A DNA stretch of 64,000 nt from Rhodosorus marinus (lineage: Eukaryota > Rhodophyta > Stylonematophyceae > Stylonematales > Stylonemataceae), in assembly GCA_029953675.1 (NCBI GenBank), contig JAMWBK010000005.1, forward strand, positions 2,313,001 to 2,377,000, given 5' to 3'. Below, one piece after another: positions 1-10,572 of the stretch. Position numbers and translations under genes: made by a program. The notes under the pieces are model-generated. The model saw only the letters and a list, made by a program, of their open reading frames with translations, had not been told where the DNA came from and searched no databases. Within the stretch, counting starts at the first letter, position 1. Each line of letters begins with the position of its first letter.

Positions 1-117
1 GTGGAGGAAAAGTTTGCGCCGAAGTTCACGGAACACTCGCTTTTCCTCGGCTACTTAGGCTCTGAACAAGCGGATGATGGTGAACATTCGACTGCATACA
101 CGATTGCAACTTCGAGG
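1..117 (+). mobile_element. possible Ty1/copia polyprotein fragment
   Basis: Frame 1 reads a short peptide with K-F-A-P-K-F followed by S-L-F-L-G-Y before a stop at 115-117. This resembles the segment after the integrase core of copia polyproteins, where a K(F/L)-x-P-(K/R) stretch precedes an (I/L)-F-(L/V)-G-Y motif. The match is short, the window edge cuts it, and no other copia domain follows, so this is at most a decayed scrap. Confidence 0.2.
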
Positions 118-977
118 TAGAGTCAATGCGAACCTTGCAAACAATGGTTTCACCAGCTCCGAGAACGTAAGCAGGAAAAGGAAGACTTGAAAACAAATTC
201 TGTACCAGAAGATGTTTATGAGTTGGATACTTTCAGCACATCTTGATCTTGATATCTCTGATATGATCTTAGAGGAGAAAGTCAAGCTGGGACAAGCGAA
301 GAGATACTCAGCACTCCTTCCGCATCCGCTTCTCAAAGTTTTGCACAGGCCAAAGGGAGCAATGTGGAGATCGGGAAGGTCCTGGAATAATTCGAGGAAT
401 CAAACGACTTGCGTAAAAAGTCAATGTTCAAAAAAAAGAGCATACTTCTAGTAATACAACCTGATCACTGTATATCAGAAAGAAAGCCTGAGAGCATGAA
501 AACTAAGACGAAGATTGGGAGTAGAACAGATGCTCCGCAACTGAAAGCATTGAAAAACAAGGCCTCAACGAGTGGTAAACGGGTGTGGTAAGCCACAAAC
601 CAAACATAAACACGCCAAGAAACAGATGCCGCGGCCAGCCTCTCCGGGGAAGCTCTTGACCTCAACTCTCCTGGTTACAACCGACTGCAACAAGCAACGC
701 GTTCAACATGTATAGTACATCTCAGTTCTCTAAACACGAAGAGGTCTTCTTCGCTTGATCAAGGGGTGCATGATAAAACAATCGCTGAAACGTCAGATAT
801 CGAACCGCAGACGGATGCACTTCAACCACACCTCCGCCATAGAACCCTTGTTCGACAGATTCTGTGTTCTTACTCCCTTAGCCATCCAACAGAAGCGATC
901 TTACAAGCTCGAACCCTATCCCATCGATTTCACAACTTCGAATCTTCTCCTGGAGTTCGCACCGAAGAACACCTCGG
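118..977. other. no gene recognised
   Basis: Only short frames without recognisable domains or splice-linked exons are seen on either strand. I see no RNA gene or clear repeat here. Confidence 0.5.
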
Positions 978-1133
978 CATAGGGCCATAGTGCATCAAAG
1001 TTTTAGCTGGCCGGTTGGAATCGACGATTTGGGTTTAGTATAGGGCATAATTTAGGCAAACCCGGTGAAATTAGTACCGCTATCTGCATAGGGCAGATAG
1101 GGCCGGCCCTATGCTCCCATAGGGCGCGCCCTA
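978..1133. repeat. cluster of CATAGGGC-like motifs with two perfect GC-rich palindromes
   Basis: The octamer CATAGGGC or a one-base variant occurs at 978-985, 1039-1046 (T for C), 1087-1094, 1096-1103 (G for C), on the opposite strand at 1106-1113, and at 1118-1125. Two perfect palindromes lie inside: 16 bp at 1097-1112, centred on GGCCGGCC, and 14 bp at 1120-1133, centred on GGCGCGCC. Function unknown; a protein-binding or transposon-end role would be inference. Confidence 0.8.
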
Positions 1134-1184
1134 ATAAGAGATTCAGGGGTTCTCAAAAGCGCGGGAACTTTTCACCTGGTTTGC

Positions 1185-1262
1185 AGGGTTGAGAGCTGGG
1201 GTGTCCTAACATCTGGGGTGGCCTCACATCTGGGGTGGCCTCACACCCCAGCTCTCAACCCT
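1185..1262. repeat. perfect 20-bp inverted repeat with a tandem-repeat loop
   Basis: The arm at 1185-1204 (starting AGGGTTGAGAGC) is perfectly complementary to 1243-1262. The 38-nt loop between them carries two tandem copies of a 17-nt unit starting ACATCTGGGG. The element can form a long cruciform or RNA hairpin. No coding frame spans it. Confidence 0.9.
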
Positions 1263-2929
1263 CAATATACAGTGGTTTTTGAGCTTTTCTTAAAGCACTT
1301 TGCTGAGTATATAGCGTTTTCCGCCTTTCACACTTCTTGACACTTTTTTGCACTCGTATTGTTTTCCGTGGTACCCCTCCAGGTTGAACAGGCGTTCTCA
1401 CGAAAAGCCCACCAGACAACTTTCATCAGCCTCACGACGCATCACGCACTTTCCAACCACGCAGCTTTCGTCTGGTTCGAGACGGATCACACACTTGAGC
1501 TAGAGGCTGAACCCTCGACTAACCCGAGGCTAGCCTTGCGAGGAGCTGGAGACGTGTTAAGGGAGCAGGTGAATGAGAGTGCGGGTTTTCGTTGCTTACG
1601 AGGGTTCTGCCAGGACTTGTAGTCGCCGCCGAGATCCTGCCGATCCGGGAATTTCCCGTCCTTACCTGCCATGGTCCAGAAAGGCATTGCCATGAGAGCA
1701 GACGACCGCGCTGAGCGCAGGCAGGCGTGTTTCACTGATCTGCGACGCCTGTTTGAGCTACGAACGGGACCAAGACATCTCGAAGTAGCCCTTGCAACAG
1801 GCGTAATCTAAAACTAAACGTTTTGTTTTACTCATATATGTCGTCATCGCCTGGGGACAGAAGCTGCAAGCCCCCAAGCAGCAAACGGCACGTGCTCCAG
1901 TACCATCCGCAGAACAGTGGAACCCTAAAAGTGCTGGTTATATCCAGATGACCTCGGGATCCAAAGAATTTCAAGTCCACTTTTTTCTGGGGCAGGGTTT
2001 TCCCTCCCGCGGAAAAGTGCGGAGGAGCAGGAATGCAACCTCCGACGCGAAAATTCTTCCACGTAGCTGCTCAACCTGTTCGGTTCACTCCACTCCCACC
2101 GAGTAAGCCTTGAGCTCTGTTGTCAGGAGCTGCTACTACGCCCGTTCACGCCTTCAAACCTGCTGCGCTCCCAGCCCCGCAGATTGCAGGGGCTGCTCTA
2201 ACCATGTCTGAGAAAAATTCGCTTTTCGTACCAAACGAAGTTGGTTGATCCTAACGGTTTCCTGCACCAGCAGTCGCCGAGGGGTGACTGCGACCAGTGC
2301 CTCTTTGGCCCAGGAACTCAACCCGTCCTCTGCGTAAGGAGAAGCCGATCAACGAATCGGTGCAAACAAATCAGGATCTTGTCCGGTCAAAGCTGAGTCG
2401 TTGTTAATCTTCGGATGTGTGCTGATTCTCGAAGGTATATTATGACTTTCCCTAGTGGCTCTTGTGGCATCTACCGTCCTCCGCCACATTCTGCCAATGC
2501 ACACAAGCTTCAATGATCACTACGAACACGGGCAAGGCGCGTGCGTTGTAGGGACGATTCTCAGTTCGATTACTCGAATCCTTCAATGAAAGAGCTTTCC
2601 CGGGACTCTACCAATGCAGCGCCGGTGTCCCTCACTGTGACCCCATGGGCAGGGCCAAGCCACTTTTCTTATGAGTGCGGTCAGGCCCAGACCGCAGTCC
2701 GGTTCCTATCAGGCTGCAGTTCTGATAGACTCTTCTGCGCAATCTTCAAGCTGAACCGACGGCCGTGACAACTAGACGGAGTCTTGGTTGGTCGTAGAGC
2801 TTGTCCTCAGCCGCCCCTGCCTGACGAGACGACCAGCAATCAAATCGATTAGCAGTTAGTTCGAGTATGGGACATCGCGTCTGGATTCTTTGATGTCCGC
2901 GGATCTTACCCGCACGGACTAGGCGGTTC
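1263..2929. other. no gene recognised
   Basis: The frames present are short (87 codons at most) and lack recognisable domains. A transcription unit may exist because the zinc-finger gene ends at 2930, and its 3' UTR would fall in the last few hundred bases. Confidence 0.4.
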
Positions 2930-4030
2930 TTACTTGTGGGACATGCAATGCTTATTTACATGGCTCCGTTCCTTAAAGGACTTTCCACAAGTCTCGCAGG
3001 AGTACAGACGCCGATTTTCATGAACTGCCATTACGTGTCGGGCCAGCTTGGACCTTGCTCCAAAGCATTTCCCGCACACATCGCAACGACAACTAGAAGT
3101 CATTAGATGGAACACGCGAACGTGCTCATTCAAATGTCCTGTTTGAGAGAAGGTCCGTCGGCAGTACTGGCACTGGTGACGCTTAAAGCCACAATGCACG
3201 CTTTCATAATGCCTACGAAGATCATACGGCTTTACAAACCCTGCGCTACATATTGGGCACACTTTCTCGCTCTTCAGGGCATGGGAAGCCAGCATAGTCG
3301 CATTTCTGCTCAGTTTCTGTTTCTTCTCTACGTAGGTTAGCTGCACATATTTTTGACAAGCTTCCACGCTCTCCTGCTCCTCCCAATGGTGGGACGTAAG
3401 CCGAACAGTTTTCTTCCCCGCTGTCAACTTCCAGATTGATTTCACAGACTTCTCCTTGAGCTGCACTGCCTTGGTCAATCTTGTGTGTAGTGGAAGTCCA
3501 TCATATGCCATATCTGCAGCCTGCTGGGTGCATGAACAAGCCCAACCGTCCAGCAGGCAAGCAGGGCATTGTCTCAAAATCATTGATTTCTCAGGATTGC
3601 CCTTCACCTCACCGTTCTCTCCAACCAGCTGATGGTTACAGGAAACCGCACCATTCTCAGCTTCCACGAGGTGTCCCAACACAATTAGGCCATCTAACCT
3701 CTTGCTGAACATGGTTTCCGAGCGGATGCCGTCTCCGACCACGGCATATCGGACAAGGTTGGCTACCGTAGAATTATCAAGGTGTCGTGGAGGTCCAGAC
3801 TTGCCCAACTGCCATCCGAAACCTAGCATTGAGTGGTTCTGCGAAAACAAAAACCATAGCTCAGGTCTATGGAAGTGATGGGCCAACATGTTATCGCACT
3901 TTCCCTCACAGACGTTGTCCACCACAACTGCAAGGCCATCCTTAGTATTCGATGGGAGCGAGGTCGGTCCTGTCTTGAACAGCAGCCAATCTTTGATCTC
4001 CGAAAAGCCCGCTTGGAGAGCACTCGCCAT
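2930..4030 (-). CDS. C2H2 zinc-finger protein
   Basis: A single-exon frame of 366 aa from the first ATG at 4030 (an in-frame stop lies just upstream). The last ~110 residues hold four C2H2 fingers: CPIC...HYESVH, CQYC...HVRVFH, CDVC...HVMAVH and CETC...HCMSH. Each has two Cys, an aromatic residue, a hydrophobic residue and two His in normal spacing, so sequence-specific nucleic-acid binding in the nucleus is likely. The N-terminal two thirds have no family I recognise; a Cys-rich stretch (CPACLLDGWACSC) could be a further metal site. Its target is unknown. A decayed zinc-finger fragment at 19.9-20.1 kb may be a distant relative. Confidence 0.8.
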   Translation of the reverse strand: MASALQAGFSEIKDWLLFKTGPTSLPSNTKDGLAVVVDNVCEGKCDNMLAHHFHRPELWFLFSQNHSMLGFGWQLGKSGPPRHLDNSTVANLVRYAVVGDGIRSETMFSKRLDGLIVLGHLVEAENGAVSCNHQLVGENGEVKGNPEKSMILRQCPACLLDGWACSCTQQAADMAYDGLPLHTRLTKAVQLKEKSVKSIWKLTAGKKTVRLTSHHWEEQESVEACQKYVQLTYVEKKQKLSRNATMLASHALKSEKVCPICSAGFVKPYDLRRHYESVHCGFKRHQCQYCRRTFSQTGHLNEHVRVFHLMTSSCRCDVCGKCFGARSKLARHVMAVHENRRLYSCETCGKSFKERSHVNKHCMSHK

Positions 4031-4657
4031 TGTCTTCAAACCCTTCCAAACGAGCTCCAATCGTGTCTTAAGGATACCCGCTCAGAGGAAAGATTGATCC
4101 CCTACCGAGCGGAAGCAAACCCGCTAATGAGCAACCTCTACCACAAGTTCAAACCCAGGACAAGCCTCGCCTCGAAACAAAGTTGACACAGCTGGCAGTT
4201 CCCAAGCCGCACGAAACCAAACGGCGGGAACAACTCCCGAGACCAAGCAGTATTTGACGAACTTTGCTCATCTCCCCCCCAACCCAACATCCCAACAACA
4301 ACGAAGTTCTTGCTGAACGAAGAATCCTTTGTCAATTCCGATTTTCTTTCATCCCGTTGCCAATTCGCAACTGAGCTTTCGGACCTAATCTCCACCGAAA
4401 CTTGAAGACAAAGAGAGCAGCCTGTCCGGAGCTTTTCAGTTATATCTCCCGGTTTCACGGGAAAACAGTCCAAGCCAGTTCCCAATGGCAAAAGCCTTTC
4501 ACTAGGGGTCCATGAGAGATCGTATTTCCCCAAATCCTTCAAAAATACTTCATCAAAAAATCGATGAGTTCCTGCTCCACACAAGAGAGGGGTTGTTGTC
4601 TTCTGACTTGGAAACTCGTTTTCCAGAGGTTTCCACGATCCTTACATGTCTTAACAA
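4031..4657. other. region upstream of the zinc-finger gene
   Basis: A 148-codon frame on the minus strand (4138-4584) has no ATG and no recognisable domain; I do not call it. The segment should contain the promoter of the zinc-finger gene. Confidence 0.4.
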
Positions 4658-5025
4658 GGACATAGCGCCCAATGAGGGGTTAGCGGGGGAATGCACTGCC
4701 TTGAACTGGCTATTGGCTAACTATCCGGAAACGTATTGATTCTCCTGCACTAGGAAGACGACCTTGCAACCGCATGCGAAGTCCATTGCTAAACTGGAAC
4801 TGTTCGAAAGGATGTCAACCTTGTAATGGACAAATCCGCTAGGATATAGCGCCCAATGAGGGGTTAGCGGGGGAATGCACTGCCTTGAACTGGCTATTGG
4901 CTAGGTATCCGGAAACGTATTGATTCTCCTGCACTAGGAAGACGACCTTGCAACCGCATGCGAAGTCCATTGCTAAACTGGAACTGTTCGAAAGGATGTC
5001 AACCTTGTAATGGACAAATCCGCTA
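4658..5025. repeat. 184-bp direct tandem duplication
   Basis: Units 4658-4841 and 4842-5025 are identical except for about three substitutions (CATAGC against TATAGC near the start; CTAACT against CTAGGT mid-unit). The near identity implies a recent duplication. No intact gene overlaps it. Confidence 0.93.
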
Positions 5026-6012
5026 CGGTAGAAGCGTCTTTCCGCACACTTAGGTCAGACCTTTGGGTTTTGTAAGCTGGGTTACTACAACCGGCAACTC
5101 GATCTTCTGCGCTTGGTTTGCCTTCGCGTGAACGGCCATTTAAATTACGGAACGCGCAAGGAAATTTACAGCACATAGGATAGATGATGTCGATGGGGAC
5201 TTACTCAGAAAACCCAGTAACCTTCCAGTTCGCTTAAGATGATCAAGTCACTGAGAGGAATCAAAAGTACGTGCAGCTGTGGAAGTGAGAGGCTGGACGA
5301 AAGATTGCCCCTTTTGGAATGCCTGTGCTACCAACCTTCCGGTTAAACCGTCCTAAGCCGAACATCTGAAAAACGAGTGAAGGCAGGTGATTACAGTCAT
5401 TCTCGCAGCGAAAACGCCGGTTCAACTTCGGGTCACTAGCTACGTAAAAGAGAAGAAGATGGAATCCGCGGATTCCTCTGCCGATCCACGCGCGGAACCG
5501 CTAATGCGATCTCCGCGTTTCTTTCCGAATGCGTCCTGTTCAACTTAGCTCTCGCGTCGCTCAGCTCGTTGATGTTATCGTTAATGTTATCCAGCAACCA
5601 ACCCGTGCCAGGTGGCAAGCTTTACAGCGTTGTACGCTCATGGGCTTCCCCCCCAAGGGGAACGAGGCGATAGCCTTGCAGTTCGACTGAAAAGGATTGA
5701 CCCGCTGATATGAATGGTTTCGAGTAGCCGGAAACAAGACCATTGTATTCAGAGTTCAGTTTTCATATGATGCGAGCCCAGCGAGACAAGTGAGTGTTAA
5801 TGAAATCTTCGGTCGGAAAGCGAGCTTTCAAGAGATCTCTGGTGAGCTTGAGTCTATCAGTGGTGCAGTGAACCGTTGCTGATTCATGTCCTCGCCGTAG
5901 TACGCGACGTTAGGGTACTCACTTGTAGATTGTAATCCACAGAGATACCATGGACGGTTGGCAATCGAAAATGCAATACCATTTTTCACGATCATCAATC
6001 TTTCCAGTTCTT
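5026..6012. other. no gene recognised
   Basis: Only short frames without domains. The last bases would hold the 3' UTR of the TMEM230-like gene. Confidence 0.45.
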
Positions 6013-6420
6013 TTATTTGTCAAACAGGTTCACTGAGACAGCCAGAAACAAAAGGTTACAGCGTACGCAAACCCGGAAGAAATTTTGCAAAGAGGACGTA
6101 ACACGAGGATATCAGATGCTTGGCGTCCCAGCTCAACATGAGCTTGCATTGTCATACATACCTTGATCAACGCGGTAACCACGTCGCCCAGAACGGGCTC
6201 GATATATCATCAGCAAAGCCCACAAACCCGGAATGATGCAAATACTACCAACGATGAGGATGTACAGCGCCTCCCTAGGGTGATGTACGCCAACACCAAT
6301 CGCACTGATCAAAAGGACGATGCCTATGCCTGTGAGAATAAAGGCCACCGTAATGGAGCGAACCGGCATGCGGTTCTCCTCTTCCTCGAAGGTAATCGGA
6401 TCATCTTTTGGCAATGACAT
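6013..6420 (-). CDS. TMEM230-like (DUF872) two-pass membrane protein
   Basis: Two coding exons, 6420-6162 and 6032-6013, give 92 aa. The intron 6161-6033 starts GTATGT and ends CTCAG. The protein has a short charged N-terminus, two hydrophobic segments (about residues 20-45 and 50-72) separated by a loop, then an R/K plus RGY motif (RSGRRGYRVDQ) just after the second segment. This layout and the terminal (K/R)GY motif are typical of TMEM230, a small endomembrane/vesicle-trafficking protein. Exon 2 codes only about seven residues, ending in an acidic/aromatic tail as in the family. Unspliced, the frame would end in an unrelated tail, which supports the intron. Confidence 0.75.
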
Positions 6421-7795
6421 GGCAAAAAAATTCTTGTACTTTGCAGAAAGAACTAGTCTCCGAAAAGAAAAACCTTATTGCATGCCCGGGGGTGGAGGTC
6501 CAAGCATGGGCAACACGAACCTCACTAGATCGTAATCAACAGATCTCAGACCGAGCCACAGCAGCAGGGGCACGTACCCGTAATGAAAGACTACCTGCAA
6601 TGTCACGAGAACGAGAGACACCAGGAGGATCAGCCACCCTCTAGAAAAAAAAAAGGATCAAGCCAATCAAATATTCGAAATCATTCAGCAGTCAAGTTTT
6701 GAAGTCTAGAGTACCTTCACACTTCTAACCGCTTGACCACCTACGCGGATGGTTTCCGACTTCGCTACTTCAAACCTTCCCATTCTGCGACGTCCGCCAG
6801 TCCCTCCGTTCACTCTTCCCGCACCTCGCCTCTGAAGTGCATTCGCCGTCCCCAGAAATCAATGAATCTAAAATTATTGTTCTTGTACCTCAAATTACGA
6901 GCCAAAATCATTGAATTGAGATTAGTCGCTACCTTGATGTGGACATTAAAGCCAACATGCGGCCAGCAGAGGTTGCTCATCAAACGAACTTGGAATAGTC
7001 AACCTCCTAGAGGCTGAAGCTTATTTTGTTTTAGCTCAGACTAAGACCGCTGAGGCTTTCACAAGGGGCTTCGCCATAGAGCTGAAGCCGCAGGAATCAC
7101 AGAAAGCCCTTCGGGCGTTAACCACAATGCCTTCCAGTGAGATCCTGAAGGATCAAGAGCTACACTCTTAACGGTGGTTTTACTAGTCGTTAAGGAAAAA
7201 GCTTCTTGCCCGCTTCTGTTCCGTTACTGAGTATCTTCCAGCAGTGCGTTCAGCACCTAAAGCAAATGATCCATCCCGCACCTGCAGCAATACGGGTACG
7301 AGAGGGACTGGTGCCACTGGCTTGACAAGGAGCATCAGCTGGGTGGGGCAGATAATCGGCAAACGGGCTCACGTGACGATCAAAGAGTGTCTATGGCCAC
7401 TACCGAAACGAGGATGCATGTCAGCTCGCTTGAGAACTTCACATCCTGTCTAAGCGCGTTCGTTAGGATACCCAAGCGCATGGCATGGAAATCACTGGAG
7501 ACATTCGTCGAATTGTGCTTTGCGGCTTGTGATTATAGAGTAGCGGTAGGCGTGGGACCTTTTGAGCTTGTTCACTATGGAGAGCGATACATAGTCGATC
7601 ACGGAACAGAACGAAAGGTATATGATCTTCTAGAATTCTTGAACATCATTGACTCTCGAAAACTCGCAGGGAACCGCATTAACGTCAGGATAATGCCATA
7701 TGCACGCTTGACAGCGTCCATCGATCACATTGGACCGCATGGGTCTCATGTACTGACTTTCCTGGGAGGTGGGGAGAACCTTCATGTGTTTACTT
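6421..7795. other. no gene confidently recognised
   Basis: A plus-strand frame at 7387-7905 (172 codons) has no recognisable domain and partly overlaps the better-supported minus-strand exon at 7796-7972. The rest holds only short frames. Confidence 0.4.
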
Positions 7796-8267
7796 CTAGT
7801 GGGAAATACCACCTGTTTGGTAAACTCGAACGTAGAACAAGCCCAGTAGGAAGACACCCCCGATTGCCAGTAGGAAGGCGGAATCGTTTGACCACCTGTT
7901 TGTGAGGGACTCCACACGATTGTCCATTCTCTGTCGGCCTAAATTTCTCCCGTCATTCGGTTCATCAGGAAGCTTCATGCTCGGGAGATCAGACTGGGGT
8001 TGAGGGCCTGGCTGCTATAGTCAGTTACGAACAAGACCATCCCTGTCATAAACCTGCTTAATGCTCAAGAAATTCATGCTGGCGCGAAAATACCTCCTTG
8101 TTCTCTCGAAACTTTTGCCATTCCGTATCCCAGTCACGGCTCTTACCATCCTTCGACTCATCACCTTCAGATGCTTGCATTACCGTTGGCCTCGTACTCG
8201 AGCAAGAGCAACCAACCGCATTTCCTCCGAACCGTATGCCGCCGGGAACTAGAAATCCCAGGCCCAT
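7796..8267 (-). CDS. unidentified single-pass membrane protein, probably plastid-targeted
   Basis: Two exons, 8267-8094 and 7972-7796, join in phase 0 to 116 aa (intron 8093-7973, GTATTT...AG). The N-terminus is Ser/Thr/Cys-rich, lacks acidic residues for about 30 residues and ends in TVMQAS, like an algal transit peptide. A polar segment with DWDTEWQKFRE follows, then a hydrophobic span around residues 90-110 (FLLAIGGVFLLGLFY) and a short tail. I do not recognise the family. The 3' end could carry another intron, because a CAG/GT occurs just before the final codons. Confidence 0.5.
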
Positions 8268-9047
8268 TGCTGTATCTGAATTCTAAGGCTAAGCCTGTGC
8301 TGCGTTTTCAACCCTCGCTTCGCATTTCAACTCCCCAATTTGAGCTCTTGATATTGCCACAGCCAAGAGCAGTTCGCAAGCTTGCTGTCTGCTTGCCAGG
8401 CTGACTGGCTCATTCGAAGATTTCGCCATTGAATTCGCGTTTCTGGCAGAGGAGACTTGCAGGGGGAAGGCATAGCGCTAATAGCGGTCGGGATAGCGCA
8501 TCAATACAGGGGAGGGAGCTTTTTGGAACCCTCTCGATCTCGATTTAAGTTTAATTCAGACGGCATTTGACGTCTTACCACCTCCACTGACACTGTTAGC
8601 AATCTAAAACCTGCGTCAGGTCTCTCCATGATTGGTAAAGGACGCGAGCAATTCGCGACTGTCGAAACCCCTATCAGGCAAGGATCAGATATTTGAACTC
8701 AGTGGGGACTTCAGGTGACCAGTGTAAAACATTTCCGATGCATGCTACGAGAGCTTGCATCGGAAACGATGTGTCCAATGACTCTGCCCCAAATACCTCC
8801 AGACCGTGCTTGTTGCAACGCCATGGTTTCAAAAAGGAACGCGCTTTCTCATCTTCAGAATTAAAGAATACAAATAGGACTCTGGGCGAATCGAATTCCC
8901 CTCTGCCTTCTCCCACCAAACCCAAGTGTGGCTAGACGAGCTTCACAATGGATCAGCGGCAGCAAAAAGCGCCGGAGGGGGATGGCGTGTTGCAGTGGGG
9001 TGGTCAAGGAAAATGTATTATTAGCTTGTGCGCTTTTGGAGCAAGTG
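8268..9047. other. intergenic, divergent promoters
   Basis: This lies between the start of the minus-strand membrane protein gene and the plus-strand AlaX-type gene, so both promoters should be here. No motif I would name is visible. Confidence 0.4.
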
Positions 9048-9740
9048 ATGACTGAAAGACTCTACTTCAACGATAGCTATTGCTTTGAAGCTTCATCCTT
9101 GGTTACCAAGGCAGAATTCGATACGGAAAAGTCCGAATGGAGCTTGGTGCTGGACAGAACGATCTTTCACCCGTCCGGGGGGGGACAGCCTTCGGACGAA
9201 GGACAAATTAGTTCGCATCGAGTGTTGTCCCTCGCCACGGACAAGGACCTGGCTATTATCAGGCACAATGTCGCTTGCAAAGAAGGAGCGTCATTTAGCC
9301 CGGGGGACTTGGTTTTCCTCAAAGTGGATGAAGTAGTTCGACGACGGCATGCAAGACTACATTCTGCGGGACATCTGATGGACGTTGCAGTGCGAAAGAT
9401 GGGGCTGATGTTCGAACCATCCAAAGCCTACCATTACCCAGAGGGATCGTACGTTGAGTATCATGGAAGTGTCCCAGTGGAAGAGCGTGAATTGATAGCA
9501 AAGAAAATTATGAGCGTGGCGAATGAGACCATTCAGAAAACGAAAGACACCGACCTTGTCAAGAGTAGGGTAGGAGAGGACGGGACTCGTCTTGTATTTC
9601 TCTCCTCTGAAGATATCGGCTGTCCTTGCGGAGGCACTCATGTTAAACATGTCAAAGAGATTGAACACGTTACAGTTACAAGGCTCGTCAAAAAAAAAAA
9701 GTTCATCCGCGTTTGCTACTCCGTTACTAACTTACAGTAA
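9048..9740 (+). CDS. AlaX-type alanyl-tRNA editing protein
   Basis: A single exon of 230 aa from the ATG at 9048 (MTERLYFNDSY, the usual position for this family). The frame is open further upstream to an ATG at 8928, which would add 40 residues that could be an organellar presequence. Family hallmarks are all present: HPSGGGQPSDEG (41-52), the zinc-binding H-x3-H in RLHSAGHLMD (H105, H109), and GCPCGGTH (C194, H198). Such free-standing AlaRS editing domains hydrolyse mischarged Ser- or Gly-tRNA(Ala) in trans. No AlaRS catalytic domain or tRNA-binding C-terminal domain is attached. It ends 833 bp from the convergent protease gene. Confidence 0.9.
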   Translation: MTERLYFNDSYCFEASSLVTKAEFDTEKSEWSLVLDRTIFHPSGGGQPSDEGQISSHRVLSLATDKDLAIIRHNVACKEGASFSPGDLVFLKVDEVVRRRHARLHSAGHLMDVAVRKMGLMFEPSKAYHYPEGSYVEYHGSVPVEERELIAKKIMSVANETIQKTKDTDLVKSRVGEDGTRLVFLSSEDIGCPCGGTHVKHVKEIEHVTVTRLVKKKKFIRVCYSVTNLQ

Positions 9741-9775
9741 CTTTACGCGAACGGCCGATTTCATGTTAAGAAAGT

Positions 9776-10075
9776 CATGCCGTGCCCGAATATCGCGATC
9801 CGATCGGCGACTACACTGATGGCATCTTCATGCCATTCTGCGTCGAGACCTTCGGCCGACCCAGCAAACAAGCGGATGAGTTTCTGAAAGAGGTCGCTCT
9901 CCACTTCCAACCTTACAACGCAAGTAGGCGAAGCACGGTCGACGATAGGGGGCTCCGGAACGCGAATGCGCACCTGGCCATACAGGCTCGGGGAAAAAAC
10001 GAACAGAAGTTTACGATCGTACCAATGGTAGAACATAGCCACATAGTCCATTATGGAACCGCAACGCATCAATAG
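9776..10075 (+). mobile_element. possible LINE reverse-transcriptase polyprotein remnant
   Basis: A frame of about 100 codons reads ...DGIFMPFCVETFGRPSKQ followed by ADEFLKEV. A P-(F/L)-x-V-E-T-(F/Y)-G-R block followed by an alpha-helical segment is common near the C-terminus of algal LINE-type RT proteins, where it follows the RT domain. No RT catalytic YxDD or endonuclease is nearby, so this is a short orphan piece at best. Confidence 0.33.
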
Positions 10076-10095
10076 CATGCTTGTTCACTCGTCAT

Positions 10096-10200
10096 GGCTC
10101 CACAACTAAATAGTAAAGCGTTCATAGTCAAGTCTCATGAACTGAAGTACTTGTTAGTTGTTCCATGGGCTCTACAACTAAATAGTAAAGCGTTCATAGT
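10096..10200 (+). repeat. 33-bp direct repeat pair
   Basis: A 33-nt stretch (GGCTCYACAACTAAATAGTA...) occurs at 10096-10128 and 10168-10200 with one mismatch. A shorter sequence, AGTCTCATGAACTGA, follows the first copy at 10130-10144 and recurs at about 10250-10264. This looks like a partial local duplication beside the LINE-like remnant. Confidence 0.8.
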
Positions 10201-10572
10201 TTGCACGGCCGAGATTGACAGCATGGGACTCCCTAGCAGGCTGAGCAGAAGTCTCATGAACTGACGCTCAAAACTTCGTCCCACTCAACAAAAACCGTTT
10301 TGCAAAACAAATATGTTCCAGACGCACATACAGAACGTTCTGGCTCTTGGTTTATACGTCTCAAAGCGTAAAACTCTATATATCCAGTTGAAACAGCTGT
10401 ACAAAATCTGAAATCTCAATACGAGAAAACAACCTCAGGTCGATCCATCCCATCTCCCAAGTTCAAAGCTCGTCTCACAGAACGAACAAAACTATAAACA
10501 ATGCTATAAACAATGCTATCGCCTACGGCTCACCGCCAAACTCCACAAGTCATTGCTCTCATGTTCTGAGAA
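10201..10572. other. 3' flank of the S1 protease gene
   Basis: No coding frame of note. The segment contains a short direct repeat of ACAATGCTATAA near 10500 and probably the protease 3' UTR. Confidence 0.4.

Noticed and set aside
4138-4584. 148-codon minus-strand frame upstream of the zinc-finger gene
   Set aside because: It has no ATG, no recognisable domain and no splice link to the zinc-finger frame; the opposite strand is open as well.
7387-7905. 172-codon plus-strand frame
   Set aside because: No domain could be named, a sliding-clamp-like impression did not hold up on comparison with Rad9, Rad1 and Hus1 patterns, and it overlaps the better minus-strand exon.
9761-10078. 105-codon minus-strand frame opposite the LINE-like scrap
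   Set aside because: Shadow of the plus-strand frame; no recognisable motif.
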